Origin: Drosophila miranda
Lineage: Eukaryota > Arthropoda > Insecta > Diptera > Drosophilidae
Direction: 5' to 3'
Length of the DNA stretch: 64,000 nucleotides
Assembly (NCBI RefSeq): GCF_003369915.1
Contig: NW_022881603.1
Coordinates: forward strand, 5,501,249 to 5,565,248
The first letter of the stretch is position 1. Every line of letters starts with the position of its first letter. Shown here in pieces: positions 10,864 to 21,028 of this stretch. The position numbers and the translations under genes are program-made. The notes below the pieces were generated by a model. It was not told the origin of the DNA and did no database searches. It saw only the letters and a program-made list of their open reading frames with translations.

Positions 10864-11703
10864 GTTGTTGTTGGAGACTCACTATGACGGATTACTTTCT
10901 TTTCTGACAGATCATCTACTATTTCAGCTACTTTCTCTCTCTCATGGTAGGATAAACGACGCGGAGTACAATGAAATGGTGTTGTTTCTGTTACACGAAT
11001 CTGCATCTGATACTTTGGTGGTGCTTTAAAGTCAAATTCTTTGTGTAAATAGTATGTCTTAATAACTTCCCTACACTTTTCTGCAAGAGTGGGGACAAAT
11101 TCGAAACCTACGTTAATATGTTCCTCTTCATCAATCTCTACCGACGCACAAAAGTTACTGAATTCGTCGCCTTGATTCATATTCTCGATGACCATTTTGT
11201 CATTCCTTGAGTTTTCTTGTGTCTGATTTTTAAATGGATTAGAACGTTTGATTAGCTCGCTTCTTTCTGATTGATTACCATCTAACTTATCATATAGTCT
11301 TATGCTAATATTATTTTTACTTTCGGTGAATAAAGACGCGCAGGTTAAACTAATAGCTTTTTGCTTTAACGAACTTAATGGTGTGTGTTGCTTCGCATTG
11401 ATATTTTTCTTATGAACTAATTTTACTTCAATAACTTTAAGGGCATCGCGTCCCAACAATACCGGCAAAGGCAGCATGTTATCATCTACGATGTTTAATA
11501 AAACGATATATTTATTTGTGCAAAATTCAATATGGCACTTAAATTTTCCCCATATGGGAATTGGTTGTCCTCCTAGTCCATAGTATTTCCTAACTTCATT
11601 ATAGGCTTCAACTATAGCCGACTTCGGTATCAAAGACTTATGAATAAAACTTACAGGGCTACCTGTATCAAATAGACTAAAAATACTGACGCCTCTTTGT
11701 TCA
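10842..11703 (-). pseudogene. gypsy-like aspartic protease and RT N-terminus
   Basis: The minus strand reads from FSLFDTGSPVSFIH (protease active-site DTG, near 11670) through a LLGRDAL protease-flap region (near 11450). It ends in the RT entry block YHEREKVAEIVDDLSEKKVIRHSESP at about 10884. There the frame jumps directly to motif A, deleting the part between the SESP block and FSIIDLK and shifting frame. A TGA lies just 5' of the protease block. It would have matured the gag-pol product in an active element. Confidence 0.8.
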
Positions 11704-11740
11704 CCAAACGGAAGTCATAAAGTGATTAACTGGACAGCCG

Positions 11741-12211
11741 CTAAATCGTCGTTGTTTTTTCTCCTGGTCGCTCCTCATCTTGAACTGCAGCTACCCTAGT
11801 GGCCATCTTTCGTTTCGGGCACTGCGAATATAGGTGGCTGGTACTCCAACAGTTAAAACATGCCCCATTCGGTCTCTTTGGCTGACTGCATTCCTTCATA
11901 ACGTGCCCAAATTGCCGACAGTTGTAGCAACGCATTGCGCCACCACCTTGCTGCTGCCCAACTGCCATACTCACATTTAGTTTTCCCTTTGTCATACCTT
12001 CGCTACGAATTGTTACGACGCCAGGAGCTCTTCTGACCTTATCATAGGTGACCATCTTGTCACGCAACTCGTTGAGTGTGCTGCAATATAGCATGGATGC
12101 TGCCATGCCCGTCTTGTCCTGCAGTCCCTCTACGATGAATTTGACCACATCGCTCGTGGCCATGTCTGCTTGCGACGCTATGCTGCATCGGATCGACAAA
12201 AAAACTTTCAA
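11741..12211 (-). pseudogene. gypsy-like gag C-terminus (nucleocapsid), truncated
   Basis: This frame contains IASQADMATSDVVKFIVEGL, a capsid-like segment, then two CCHC knuckles (CYNCRQFGHVMKEC and CFNCWSTSHLYSQC) typical of gag RNA-binding regions. The 5' part of gag is missing: homology-like sequence stops near 12200-12213, where Harbinger sequence starts, and a stop lies just upstream. I infer truncation by the Harbinger junction. Confidence 0.8.
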
Positions 12212-12434
12212 AATGATTTTGGAGAAAGTTCAACCCCATTAAGGTGTTACCAGGAAGTTATCTCCCTCTACGCAATTGGCTTCAGTAATGTGATATCTCG
12301 CCACTGGCTGCTACCAGTGGGCAGTTGCTAAAGACCACCATATAAACATTGGACGCAGTACATTTGGAAAGATTCTTCACAAACTTATTCCGTTGATGGA
12401 CAGGCTGTTATGTATTGAGTTCATTTCGTTGTAG

Positions 12435-13094
12435 ATGAATAATCATCAATTGCAACAATCATATGAATATTTCTATCGGAACTTTAAATTGCCTCGAATT
12501 GGTGCCTGTGTGGATGGAACTCATATCAGAATACTAAAGCCTGTACAAAACCACTCCGTGTTCTATAATAGGAAATGATTTTATAGCATGAATGCCATGG
12601 TGGTGTGTAACTACAACATGGAGATAATTGCTATTGATGCCACGCACCCTGGTTCCTGCCATGACTCCATCATTTGGAATCACTCCCCTGCTAGGGAATA
12701 TTTATCCACGACCATTAATGGGTTTGTTTTGGCTGATTCGGGCTACGCTCTAGAGAGTTTTGTTCTGACTCCTTATAGGAGCGCGGAGATAGCCACCTAT
12801 CAGCACAGATTCAACATAAAGCATACTGGAGCACGAAATATTATAGAACGCACCATTGGAGTCCTTAAAAGCCGTTTCCGTTGCTTGCAACGCACTTTAA
12901 ATTACCCACCAATATTTTGTTGCCAAATTATAAATGTATGCTGTGCCCTGCACAATATTTGTAGAAGACGTAATGTCTTAATCGAGGAGGATGTTCGATT
13001 TGACGACCCTTTAGACACTGAAAATGAATTCGACGACACTGAAAATAATGGATCATCTATACGCGATGAAATAGCTCAGGCCATTCCTTATTAA
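12435..13094 (+). pseudogene. Harbinger transposase, one in-frame stop
   Basis: DDE_Tnp_4-type nuclease. From the ATG at 12435 the frame reads NFKLPRIGACVDGTHIRI (first Asp), then a TGA at 12576-12578 in place of the usual NRKGY glycine codon. It goes on with DATHPGSCHDSIIWNHS, LADSGYALESFVLTPY (second Asp), NIIERTIGVLKSRFRCL (Glu) and CCALHNICRR before an acidic tail. The triad is complete and the single stop is the only visible lesion in the core. The 5' end before 12435 is not resolved and may lack an exon. Confidence 0.88.
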
Positions 13095-13188
13095 AATGCA
13101 AAATTTTTCATGTTTTCTTCTTTATGTCATTCGATATTCTTTATAACTAATAAAGCTAAGTTTCACAAAAAAACTAATAGGAAACTAA

Positions 13189-13968
13189 TTATTTCGCAAA
13201 TTTGTCCAAAATTTGGCTAAATTTGTCTACAAGCGCCTTTTGGACCTCGAGCTTCTCCTTCTCTAACGATTCCATTCGTTCGAAATGTTCCGAAATTTTC
13301 TTGGAAATTGCCGACATTTCATCCAGCTGAGCAGCGCAGAGATCGTTGAGGTCCATGGTCTGCGCTGGTCTAGTTGGACGGCGCTTCGGCATGGGCTCCT
13401 CCTTCTCTGAGGGTTCGTCCTTCTCTGAGGGTTCCTCCTCAATGGGGTCTTCCATCACGCACTTAACCCCAGTGTCGGCCTCCTTGGTCGTACGGGGGGA
13501 AGTCCATACGCTGGCCCACCTACTCCTTCCACCATTTCGTAGAGGCCACATAGCTATCTCCTCCAATTCCCCAAGCGATTGCTGAGCGAAGGGCCCTCCA
13601 CCTGTAGCTCGAGTTTCTGATTTGTTTTTCGCCATCTTCTTGCGGATGTTTGTTTTCCAATCTGCCCAAACCTGAAATTGTAGAATTGAATATAGAAGTG
13701 TGCTACCTTTTGTTGTGCAACACATACCTTTTTCCAACCCAATGCGTCCTTGATTGGCGGCCCAACAGCATTGAGAGCGCCGCAAAGCTCTGCCCACTTG
13801 GCATCGACAACAACTCGGTCGCCCTTCACAAATCCTTTTGCCAAGTCCGGGTTGTCTTTCATAAAACCCACCAGGATTTCATCTTGAAGAGATGATTTAT
13901 GCTTTCCCCTGGATATAAAGAACAAAGCGGTAATTTTGAAATAAAAAATTAATTTGCTGCACTTACAT
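13189..13968 (-). CDS. Harbinger accessory Myb/SANT-like DNA-binding protein
   Basis: Spliced minus-strand gene. The start codon is split (AT at 13968-13967, G at 13908) across an intron 13909-13966. Exon 2 is 13728-13908, a GTATGT...CAG intron covers 13672-13727, and exon 3 is 13189-13671. The product begins GKHKSSLQDEILVGFMKDNP and has WAELCGALNAVGPP and GWKKVWADWKTNIRKKMAK. That is the tryptophan-spaced layout of the zeste/Myb-like domain found in insect Harbinger partners, where it helps nuclear import and end binding. An acidic, repetitive EEPSEKDEPSEKEEP stretch, a basic patch and a C-terminal coiled coil follow. I saw no stop in the spliced frame. The split start codon is inference. 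Confidence 0.72.
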
Positions 13969-14480
13969 TTTGAAGTCCGAATTATATTGGGCGGGAAACA
14001 GCTGTGCTCACCCAGATGTTCTGTTAAGCGCATGTTACAAGCACAGTCTAAGCTGTTACATGCACATTTGTGCTGTTATACGCAAAAATTTATTACTTGC
14101 CAACGTTCCGATAACCAAATCGGAATGCGTCAGCTGCTTACACCAAAACGATTTTTGTTGTTGCTGTGGCCAATTTTGTCCGAACCAAATTTGAGGTTGG
14201 GCTAAAATAAAATTATTTATAAAAAAAGCACAAGTTAAATTACCCTGATATAGGTATCAAGTTTATGTTAATGCATCAATAAGTCATCTATTTTTTTCCT
14301 TTTGCAATTAGGGTTCGTTTTGTTGTATAAAAAGCCGTTTACTTTTCATTTCGTCAACGAAAATGTTTTCGTTTTGAAAACGAAGAAATCTTGCGGAATG
14401 GGAAAAAGAGAGCCCCAATTTATGTGATTTCAAAAGTAAATCGGAAAACTTTTGTGAAAGTGAAAAACGGAGCCTGGCTG

Positions 14481-14531
14481 TATATGTTCTTCTTTCTTGA
14501 TCGTCGTATTCGAATGAATGTGTGTTGGCAT
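14481..14531 (-). repeat. 5' LTR of gypsy-like element, internal piece
   Basis: Matches 7810-7860. It continues at 19062 beyond the copia insertion. The last five bases (GGCAT, 14527-14531) are the copia target duplication. Confidence 0.85.
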
Positions 14532-14787
14532 TGTTGAAGAATGACCATCTCTAGCAATGCACGCATGTATTGACAGACATATGAGTATGTAGACGTATGT
14601 ATGAGTGAGAGACGTAACGAAGCGACGTTCTCTTATCTCCCTTTTTGTTCTCCCTTTCGTTTCGGTCTCTATCTGCCTGCGAGCAGAGCATTTATTAGTC
14701 ACAAATAAACCTTACATATGAATGGTTGCGTTTTTACTTTTCGGTACAAGAACTTCCCTTGCAACGGCAGCGAAATTCTGTCCAACA
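14532..14787 (+). repeat. copia-type 5' LTR
   Basis: 256 bp, TGTTGAAG...CCAACA. It contains an AATAAA near the 3' third (about 14703). One mismatch to the 3' LTR. Confidence 0.95.
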
Positions 14788-14802
14788 GGTTATGGGCCCA
14801 GG
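14788..14802 (+). other. copia-type primer binding site
   Basis: GGTTATGGGCCCAGG immediately follows the LTR. Copia elements prime minus-strand synthesis from a half-tRNA of initiator methionine; the assignment is by resemblance. Confidence 0.8.
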
Positions 14803-14891
14803 TTCGGATTTTGTAAATTAAAAGTAAAGTGATTGTTTTAGTTACGAACTATTAACATCGGTGTGACTCAGAGACTAAACGATAATCAGCA

Positions 14892-17800
14892 ATGAGCGGG
14901 ATGTATCAAATAGACAAATTAGAGGAGGGAAATTATGACTCCTGGTGTATTCAAATGCGGTCTGTCTTGGTGCACGCTGAATTGTGGAGTGTGGCATCTG
15001 GTGACCTGCTACCAACGAATGTTCCCGAAGGTGTCAATTGGCAGGCCAAGGATGAAAAGGCGCTGGCCATGATCACATTGAGTGTGAAAACTTCACAGTT
15101 GGGATACATTAAAAATTGCAGTAAGTCGTCCGAAGCATGGAACAAATTAAAGAGTGTTCATCAACCAAGTGGACCTGTACGAAAGGTTCAACTGTACAAG
15201 AAATTGCTAAGCAAGCGCATGGACCAAAGGCAAAGCATTTCAAGCAACATTAATGAGTTCGTGGATATTCTTGATGGCCTTGGGTGAGTAGGAATCGAGC
15301 TAAATGATGAACTGCGCTCAATTGTTTTGTTGTCAAGCCTTCCAGAACAATTCGAAAATTTCGTTGTCGCCATAGAGACGCGCGACAGTCTGCCGACTTT
15401 CGATGTTCTATGCGTAAAACTGAAGGAAGAAGGCGAACGAAAGGGAAACACAGAAGATCAAAAGGAATACGCAAAGGCATATACCGCAGTACATAAGCCG
15501 GCCGCGCACAGAGCGCTAAAGAAGAGAAACAATACAATGATATGTTTCAAGTGTGGTGAGCGCGGGCATATGAAGGCTCAGTGTAAGAAGGAGAGCGCAA
15601 ATGTGGAAAGGGCAGCAAGAGTGGAGAACAAGCAGTGCAGTCTATTAAATGCGTTGGACGCAGATAATTTGAAAAAGAGTATGTGGTGTTTGGATAGTGG
15701 TGCCACAAGCCACATGTGTTGTGAGAAACAGTTATTCACAAAGTTCGAGAAACACACAGAAATGATTGGTCTGTCTGACTCCGGTTTCCTAAAAGCTGAA
15801 GGAAAAGGGGAAGTAGAGCTGAAGACAGAGATATGCACGCTGCTGTTAAAGAATGTTCTCTATGTGCCCGAAATGAATGGAAATTATTTCTCGGTGAGCA
15901 GCGCTGTACAGAATAAATGTTTCGTCACTTTTGGACAAGAATATGCACGAGTTATCCAAAATGGCGAATGCATTGTAAAGGCGAACAGAGTTGAAAACTT
16001 GTATATGTTTCGAGGAAAACAAAACAACTGTTTTGCGGCGGTTAAGGCTGATGGTGCCCTGTGGCATAAACGGTACGGCCACTTGAACATCAGTAGTATG
16101 AAAGATTTGATCAGCAAAGGAATGGTGCGCGGCATTGAAAATATGGTTTTCCCGGCGAATATGAATTGCAAAACATGTATGGTCAGCAAGATTCATGCGC
16201 AACCATTTCCTGTTGCAACCACCAGTAGAGCTCAAGATATATTGGAACTAGTTCATGCAGATGTGTGCGGGACCTTTGGCACACAGTCGCTTGCTGGATC
16301 AAAGTATTTTCTAACCTTCATCGATGACAAATCAAGGCGTATATTTGTGTATTTCCTGCGGACAAAGGATGAAGTCTTCCAGAAGTTCGTCGAGTTCAAA
16401 ACCCTGGTTGAACGGCAAACGGGAAAAAGTCTCAAATGTATCCGGAGCGACAATGGCGGTGAATTTGTCAACAAATCGTTTGATGAATTTCTGAAAACTA
16501 ATGGGATTGAGAGGCAGCTGACAATGGCGTACACTCCACAGCAAAACGGCGTTGCTGAGAGGGCAAACCGCACTCTGGTGGAAATGTCAAGATGTATGCT
16601 GGTCCAGTCAGGATTAGGCGAATCCTTGTGGGCTGAGGCAGTCAACGCAGCTGTGTATGTACGGAATCGATCACCGACCAAGGCGCTGACCAGTATGACG
16701 CCTATGGAAGCGTGGACTGGTAAGAAACCTTTTGTTGGTCATCTAAAGGTTTTTGGCTCCGTTGCAGTAGCTTTGGACAAGGGTCCAAGGAAGAGTAAAC
16801 TTCAACCAAAAGGCAAAGAATATTGCATGATTGGATATTCAGTAGCGGCTAAGGGCTATCGACTGTATGACCCTGTGTCTCATCAGGTGATTGAGAGGCG
16901 AGTTGTTCTCTTTGACGAGATCCAAGACGACAAGGATACAGTCACATTCGAACTTCCGAAGGCAGAAGTTAGCATGCAGTCAGGCGGCGATACTGATGAC
17001 ATTGACAGCAGCGGTGGAGACAGCAGCCATGGTGCAAGCGTTGACGGGGAGAATCCCAGTAGCAGCGGTACTGATGGGTACGAGAGCGCAACAGAAAAGG
17101 TTGAGTCAGATGAGCCAGCTCCTCGCGTTGGACCTGGCAGACCAAGGCTGATTCGGACCGGCAAACCTGGCCGTCCGAGAAAGGAGTACAACATTCTTGG
17201 TGCTCTGGTTGCCAGCGACGTTAAGATTCCAGTATCCTACGAGGAGGCGTTGATCAGTATTCATGCATCACATTGGTCCGAAGCGATGCAACGCGAATAT
17301 GAGGCATTAATGGCAAACGAGACATGGCAGTTGGCAGACTTACCGGCAGGACAACGAGCAGTTGGATGCAAATGGGTATATAGCCTGAAACGCGACAAAG
17401 ATGGTCAAATCGAACGTTTCAAGGCGCGGCTGGTGGCAAAAGGTTGCTCCCAGCAGTACGGCATAAACTATGCGGAAACATTTTCTCCAGTCTGCAGACT
17501 GGAGAGCGTGCGATTTATTCTTGCGCTAGCAGCAGAATTGAAATTATATGTCAACCAAATGGATGTATGTACGGCATACCTCAACAGTGACCTGAGCGAT
17601 ACGGTGTACATGAAGCAACCACAAGGGTACATTGATCGAGCTTATCCAGCGAAGGCTATGCTGCTTAAAAAGGCAATATATGGATTGAAGCAGTCAGGAA
17701 GGGAATGGAATTCGAAGCTGAATGGCGTCCTGACTAATCTAGGTTTTGTTTCCTGTGACAACGAGCCGTGCCTCTACCAGCAGAGAGGGAAAGGTAACTT

Positions 17801-18767
17801 ATCGTTAATCTTGGTATATGTTGACGATTTACTTATAGCATGCCAGTCCAAAGAGGACATGCTCGGTATCAAATCGGCTATTTCAAATGCGTTCGAATGT
17901 ATCGACAAAGGTGTTCCAGAGCTGTTTTTAAGCATGGAGGTGCACCGTGAAGGTGAGCTTGGGCCTATCACCATAGGCCCCTCGCAATACATCAAGGAAC
18001 TATTGCAAGCTCACGAAATGGACAAATGTAGACCAGTGGCTACTCCGTTGGATGCGGGGTTCCAGGTGGATTGTACTAATGAGCAGTGTCAAAAGGTTGA
18101 TCCTGTCATGTATCAATCCATGATTGGTGAGCTGATGTGGCTGGCACTCACAACCAGACCGGACATTTTGCATTCAGTTGCAAAGTTGGCCCAGAGGAAC
18201 AAAGATCCGCACGCAGAGCATCTGGCTGGTGTGAAGCACGTTCTGAGGTACTTGGCAGTGACGATGAACTTCAAACTACACTACAAAGGGTGTCACCAGC
18301 CACTTACTGGATATGTGGATGCGGATTGGGGCGGCGATCGAACTAACCGGAAGTCGTATACGGGCTATGTTTATTTTTTGGCAGGTGGCCCAATTTCTTG
18401 GCGATCTGAGAAACAACGCAGCGTGGCACTTAGCAGCACGGAGGCAGAATACATGGCACTGTCGGCTGCGTGTAAGGAGTCCATATTCTTACATCGCTTA
18501 ATCATTGAAATTGGCTGTAGAGATGAAGCTACCTCAACTAACTTATATGGCGATAATCTGAGCGCACAAGAGCTGGCTAGGAACCCAGTGCATCACTCAA
18601 GGACCAAGCATATTGATATTAGATATCACTTTGTACGACAGATTGTAGAAGAAGGTCAAGTTAAGTTAAAGTATGCTAGTACAACAGATATGATTGCAGA
18701 TATCTTGACCAAGAATCTCCCTAAGAGAAAGCATGTCGAATTTACAAAACTGTTAAGTTTAAATTGA
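14892..18767 (+). CDS. copia-type gag-pol polyprotein with one premature TGA
   Basis: 1,292 codons in one frame from the ATG at 14892. The gag region (1-220) ends in a CCHC knuckle, CFKCGERGHMKAQC (about 218-231). Protease LDSGATSHM has its Asp near 268. Integrase has an HHCC head (LWHKRYGHLN...CKTC), Asp in HADVCGTFG, Asp in IRSDNGGEF and Glu in NGVAERANR. RT carries YVDDLLIA (about 976-983), and RNase H carries GYVDADWGGD and LSSTEAEYMAL. The only lesion is TGA at codon 132 (15285-15287) in gag, one base from Arg or Gly codons. Readthrough cannot be excluded, but a point mutation is simpler. Confidence 0.95.
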
Positions 18768-18800
18768 GTTAAATGGAAGCCTGCACGCATTGAGGAAGGG

Positions 18801-19056
18801 TGTTGAAGAATGACCATCTCTAGCAATGCACGCATGTATTGACAGACATATGAGTATGTAGACGTATGTATGAGTGAGAGACGTAACGAAGCGACGTTCT
18901 CTTATCTCCCTTTTTGTTCTCCCTTTCGTTTCGGTCTCTATCTGCCTGCTAGCAGAGCATTTATTAGTCACAAATAAACCTTACATATGAATGGTTGCGT
19001 TTTTACTTTTCGGTACAAGAACTTCCCTTGCAACGGCAGCGAAATTCTGTCCAACA
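18801..19056 (+). repeat. copia-type 3' LTR
   Basis: 256-bp copy of the 5' LTR, preceded by the polypurine tract at 18792-18800. Confidence 0.95.
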
Positions 19057-19061
19057 GGCAT

Positions 19062-19182
19062 ATCGATACTTGTCGAGGACAAGTATCGATATATCGAGTA
19101 CATTGGTATTTCTTATAATACTATCGATGAGTAAATCTTAAACTAATATTCAAATCTTATAAACTAATATTCATATCTTACA
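19062..19182 (-). repeat. 5' LTR of gypsy-like element, outer piece
   Basis: Continues 14481-14531 and ends CTTACA next to the CCTT target duplication. It carries an extra 11 bp relative to 7861-7970 that completes a palindrome, ATCGATACTTGTC-GAG-GACAAGTATCGAT. Confidence 0.88.
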
Positions 19183-19225
19183 CCTTTTAATTTTATTGAT
19201 TGTAAAACAAGGTTTAAAAAATAGA
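19183..19225 (+). repeat. dispersed repeat, copy 3, right part
   Basis: CCTTTTAATTTTATTG...AACAAGGTTTAAA continues the repeat interrupted at 7782. Confidence 0.6.
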
Positions 19226-19241
19226 CTAGAAACAATACAAA

Positions 19242-19394
19242 ATGAAGAGATCAGAAACTGGTGGTGGTAGCGATAGTTTCCAGTTTCCAGATAGTCCAGT
19301 TCTGAGGGCGAAGCGCCATCTATCGGAATTCTATGGCGGCTCCAAAGCGGGGATACGTTCCTGGGAATATAAGGAATACAATAGGAAAAGATAG
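19242..19394 (+). CDS. small ORF of 50 codons, not recognised
   Basis: An ATG 17 bp after the repeat's AAGGTTTAAA block opens a 50-codon frame (MKRSETGGGSDSFQF...) ending in TAG at 19392-19394. It occupies the place where other repeat copies have their small ORF, but the sequence differs. No domain, signal or membrane segment is seen. It could be chance. Confidence 0.2.
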   Translation: MKRSETGGGSDSFQFPDSPVLRAKRHLSEFYGGSKAGIRSWEYKEYNRKR

Positions 19395-21028
19395 ACTTAT
19401 TAGTGAGGTTGCGAAGGGATGAATAGAAGTGAAGAAAATAAGAAAGCGTGGATTAAGGTAAAGAAGTCGCATGTGTGTGTGGCGCATGTGTAAAATCAAT
19501 CCAGCACCGAGGATTTGTGTGGTTAAGAGCGATTTTTGAATGCGAGTAGGGTTTTTTGTCACTAACCATACAGTATACATACAGTCTCGAAATACTGATT
19601 AAATATATCAGAATAAAATATACGAATGTAATAAACTTTAATATTTATGTACATATGTATGTACATAAGATATTTTATAATTGAATTAGAAAATTTATGG
19701 GTATTGTCCATGAGAGTATTCAAGGTGCGACCGGCATCTAAATTTTCTTTGCAGATTCCCGTCGGAAAGCGCGCGATTGACAATTGATTTGAAATATATG
19801 TAAAACCAATTCCATTTATATTTATGCATATTTATTTAAGTATATATATATTTTTTCTTATATTGTATATTTAGATACATCATTGTTTTAGTTATAATAA
19901 ACAAAAAAAGTCGAGAACCGACGGCGTTTGCATAATTTGTATAATTTATAATAAACCTGTTTAAAATAAGGAAATAAATGTGTAATTATATTATTGTAAT
20001 ATTTTATATTTTGTGGTATAAATCAAACAAATAACAGCTTTTATTTCATTTCCCGCGCCCTAGTGTACCATACCCCCACCCCCTGCCCATTCTTCATTTA
20101 TTTTGTGGCGGTAGGTCAGTCCATCAAAAGACCCAAAACAAGAACCAAACTCAAATTTCAGTTCTAGCGGCCAGCAATACTAAACACACACACGCAAAGT
20201 ACGTGAGAATGCATGTGCACCCATACACTAAAACATGCTGGTGGCAAATCAGAACCAGACCTGAGAGAGTTCAAAAAATCTGAAAAAGCATACAATCACA
20301 TATTTTTGTCGAAACATATTGCGTGTGTACTAAACATGCAAAGATGTTCTCTCTGCGCTCTCTCTCTCATGATGACGTCACTCTGGGGTACTGAACGCGC
20401 TAGCCAGTGTGTGACGCTTTCGTTGTATGAACTGGCACATCTATATATATCTATATAGCCTGGCCGGAATACAGGTACCGGAACCGTGCTAGAGAATTTC
20501 CTGTTTTTGTGGTTTGTGTTTAAGTTGTTTCGGGAGAGTGTGAGGTAATATAGTAACACAATCACATGGAAAAATCGTACGTTCGCGACCAGTACTTAAA
20601 TAAATTTCAAAAACACCAATAGAGATAATTTATTGTACAATTACTAGATAGAAACCTACAATAATCCACTTTTAAAATAAATTAACTGTCTTAGAATATT
20701 CGGTTCCGTTTCACAGATTTTTACATTTTACTAGATTAAGCCAACATCGATGAACCCCATCCATTGTACTAAACATAAAACTTACAAAATTCTATCGAAT
20801 CGAAAAAAATCTGATGAAAATTACCTATCTTTTTTTATATAAAAAGCGTACGTTCGCACCCCGCGGATGTGCCCAAATATAAATAATCTAAGAGAAATCA
20901 GATATTAGGACGATTTGAATTTGATTTCGATTCACAGTCACTTCGTTGTCACCTTTAATCATCATCAGTTTCAGGAATCCCCCAGATTGAGGTATGCAAT
21001 GCAAATTCAGTTTTCTTTTAAAAATATA
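19395..21028. other. AT-rich intergenic DNA
   Basis: Very AT-rich around 19600-20040. Near 20430-20460 a TCTATATATATCTATATAG run could be TATA-like. No credible ORF or RNA gene is seen. It lies downstream of the duplicated RagC-D 3' end. Confidence 0.45.

Larger units (their letters stand above)
12212..14480. mobile_element. PIF/Harbinger DNA transposon (approximate bounds)
   Basis: Two convergent genes, a DDE transposase on plus and a Myb/SANT-type protein on minus, are the standard PIF/Harbinger pair. The bounds are inferred from where gypsy sequence stops (about 12200-12213) and the LTR resumes (14481). A weak inverted similarity (ACTTTCA-AAA-G-TTTT) near 12204-12225 and near 14440-14465 may be degraded terminal repeats. 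I could not define a clean TIR or a 3-bp target duplication. Confidence 0.75.
14532..19056 (+). mobile_element. copia-type LTR retrotransposon, almost complete and young
   Basis: 4,525 bp with 256-bp LTRs at 14532-14787 and 18801-19056. They differ at one position in my alignment (CTGCGAGC versus CTGCTAGC). Target duplication GGCAT is at 14527-14531 and 19057-19061. The primer site GGTTATGGGCCCAGG directly after the 5' LTR is of the copia kind, which primes from an internal cut of initiator Met tRNA. A purine tract GAGGAAGGG precedes the 3' LTR. One gag-pol frame fills the interior. It sits inside the 5' LTR of the gypsy-like element, so it is the younger insertion. I cannot assign a family name. 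Confidence 0.95.
7783..19182 (-). mobile_element. gypsy-like LTR retrotransposon, whole nested unit
   Basis: Minus-strand Ty3/gypsy element with 4-bp target duplication CCTT at 7779-7782 and 19183-19186. The 3' LTR is 7783-7970 (188 bp, TG...CA). The 5' LTR is split into 14481-14531 and 19062-19182 by a later copia insertion and lacks the 27 bp next to the primer site. Coding order on the minus strand is gag zinc knuckles, protease, RT, RNase H, integrase. A Harbinger element occupies 12.2-14.5 kb where the gag 5' half, leader and primer site should be. RT and integrase look like the mdg3/micropia/blastopia group. The element is dead: it has internal deletions and stops. Confidence 0.88.

Noticed and set aside
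15285-15287. Selenocysteine or programmed readthrough at the copia TGA
   Set aside because: No stem-loop or family precedent is visible; a point mutation in an inserted copy is simpler.
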